Origin: an uncultured Flavobacteriales bacterium
GTDB lineage: Bacteria > Bacteroidota > Bacteroidia > CAIKAF01
DNA: 6,948 nucleotides
Reading direction: 5' to 3'
Assembly (NCBI GenBank): GCA_937925455.1
Contig: CALEWF010000284.1
Location: 1 to 6,948 of the forward strand
The position numbers were made by a program, and so were the translations under genes. The notes beneath the pieces are model-generated. The model made no database searches. It was not told the DNA's origin and saw only the letters and a program-made list of their open reading frames with translations. Numbering within the stretch: position 1 is the stretch's first letter; each line of letters begins with the position of its first letter. Below, in pieces: positions 6,673 through 6,948 of the stretch.

Positions 6673-6714
6673 GAACGCAAGATAGAATAAAAGTAGAAGT
6701 TGAGAAAATTAGTA

Positions 6715-6740
6715 AATAAAAAAGCCACCTGCAGGTGGCT
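6715..6740 (-). terminator. Intrinsic terminator of the tRNA-Lys gene
   Basis: A perfect 18-base palindrome, AGCCACCTGCAGGTGGCT (6723-6740), forms a seven-pair stem with a TGCA loop. On the minus strand it is followed at once by TTTTTT and then more A/T (down to about 6715). It begins seven bases after the tRNA 3' end and has no T-run on the plus strand. It is therefore directional and should insulate the sulfatase cluster from tRNA transcription. Confidence 0.85.
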
Positions 6741-6746
6741 TGTTAG

Positions 6747-6819
6747 TGATCCCGCTGGGGCTCGAACCCAGGACCCCAACATTAAAAGTGTTGTGCTCTA
6801 CCAACTGAGCTACGGAATC
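6747..6819 (-). tRNA. tRNA-Lys (anticodon UUU)
   Basis: The minus strand folds into a complete 73-nt cloverleaf. The acceptor stem GATTCCG pairs with CGGGATC (one G-U pair). The D arm is GCTC/GAGC with loop AGTTGGTA. The anticodon stem CAACA/TGTTG encloses loop CTTTTAA, giving anticodon TTT (plus strand 6784-6786). A five-base variable loop GGGTC follows, then the T arm CTGGG/CCCAG with loop TTCGAGC. The discriminator base is A. The next genomic bases read CTA, so the CCA end is not encoded and must be added by tRNA nucleotidyltransferase, as is common in Bacteroidota. The tRNA decodes AAA and AAG lysine codons. It stands alone, with its own promoter upstream and a terminator downstream. Confidence 0.97.
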
Positions 6820-6839
6820 ATCCCTTTGAAATGGGAGTG

Positions 6840-6870
6840 CAAATTTAATATTAAAACAGTATCTGCCAAA
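6840..6870 (-). promoter_or_regulatory. Bacteroidota-type promoter for tRNA-Lys
   Basis: Read on the minus strand, TTTG (plus 6867-6870) and TAAATTTG (plus 6840-6847) are exact matches to the -33 and -7 boxes, separated by 19 bases. The predicted start of transcription, near 6833, gives a leader of about 15 bases before the tRNA 5' end at 6819, to be removed by RNase P. The position, spacing and match are all as expected for a stable-RNA promoter in this phylum. Confidence 0.75.
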
Positions 6871-6896
6871 AAAAATCAAAAGAGAAACCATAAATT

Positions 6897-6948
6897 TTAT
6901 TTTGTTTTTTTTACCTCCTTGAAAATTTGGACTTTACCAGCTAAGAAG
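6897..6948 (-). CDS. Possible 3' end of a minus-strand gene cut by the window
   Basis: From the window edge one minus-strand frame stays open for 16 codons and then stops at TAA (plus 6897-6899). It gives the residues FLAGKVQIFKEVKKTK. The other two minus-strand frames close within the first codons. The lysine-rich ending and the position just upstream of the tRNA promoter are compatible with the C-terminus of a real protein, but a run this short could be open by chance. The family cannot be recognised. Confidence 0.35.
   Translation of the reverse strand, partial: FLAGKVQIFKEVKKTK

Noticed and set aside
6679..6686. TATCTTG on the minus strand as a promoter box for the sulfatase gene
   Set aside because: It lacks one T of the consensus and no convincing -33 box accompanies it, so the sulfatase promoter is left unassigned.
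6709..6891. Minus-strand open frame of 60 codons across the tRNA region
   Set aside because: It is a translation of the tRNA-Lys gene, its terminator and its promoter. The SVAQLVEHNTF and GSSPSG wording is the usual spurious product of a tRNA sequence.

Overview
The window looks like chromosomal DNA of an AT-rich member of the Bacteroidota, perhaps a Chitinophagaceae-like bacterium (the family is a guess). Support comes from two good matches to the Bacteroidota promoter consensus (TTTG, 17-23 bases, TAnnTTTG), the absence of clear Shine-Dalgarno sites, a tRNA gene without an encoded CCA end, a FISUMP-domain protein, lipoproteins of Bacteroidota style, and an outer-membrane beta-barrel protein of PorT-like type.

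Layout. Bases 1-121 are a GC-rich, strongly self-complementary block (about two thirds G+C by my count, in an otherwise AT-rich window) with no convincing gene. A minus-strand gene (219-869) encodes an unrecognised protein with a twin-arginine-type signal. A short intergenic region separates it from a plus-strand cluster. That cluster holds an outer-membrane beta-barrel protein (970-1764), a membrane-anchored alpha/beta hydrolase overlapping it by ATGA (1761-2654), and a lipoprotein with C-terminal membrane segments (2691-3479). It ends two bases short of a convergent minus-strand cluster. Read in its own direction, this second cluster is an exported type I sulfatase (6672-5086), a lipoprotein-type formylglycine-generating enzyme (FGE) overlapping the sulfatase end (5122-4226), and a secreted FISUMP-domain protein (4159-3482). 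Upstream of the sulfatase lies a complete tRNA-Lys(UUU) gene, also on the minus strand, with its own promoter and intrinsic terminator. The last 52 bases may be the 3' end of another minus-strand gene.

How the genes fit together. The clearest functional unit is the sulfatase and FGE pair. The sulfatase carries the C-A-P-S-R motif whose cysteine must be oxidised to formylglycine. The neighbouring protein keeps the FGE cysteine pair (C, four residues, C) and other SUMF1-type signatures. Both have export signals, so maturation could take place outside the cytoplasm, which is inferred rather than shown. The FGE lacks the arginines that normally follow the cysteine pair, so its activity or its peptide specificity may differ. 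The FISUMP protein downstream probably has a related C-type-lectin-like fold, but its role is unknown. The plus-strand cluster is an envelope-associated group of unknown purpose. I did not see a CRISPR array, an insertion sequence or an obvious phage element.
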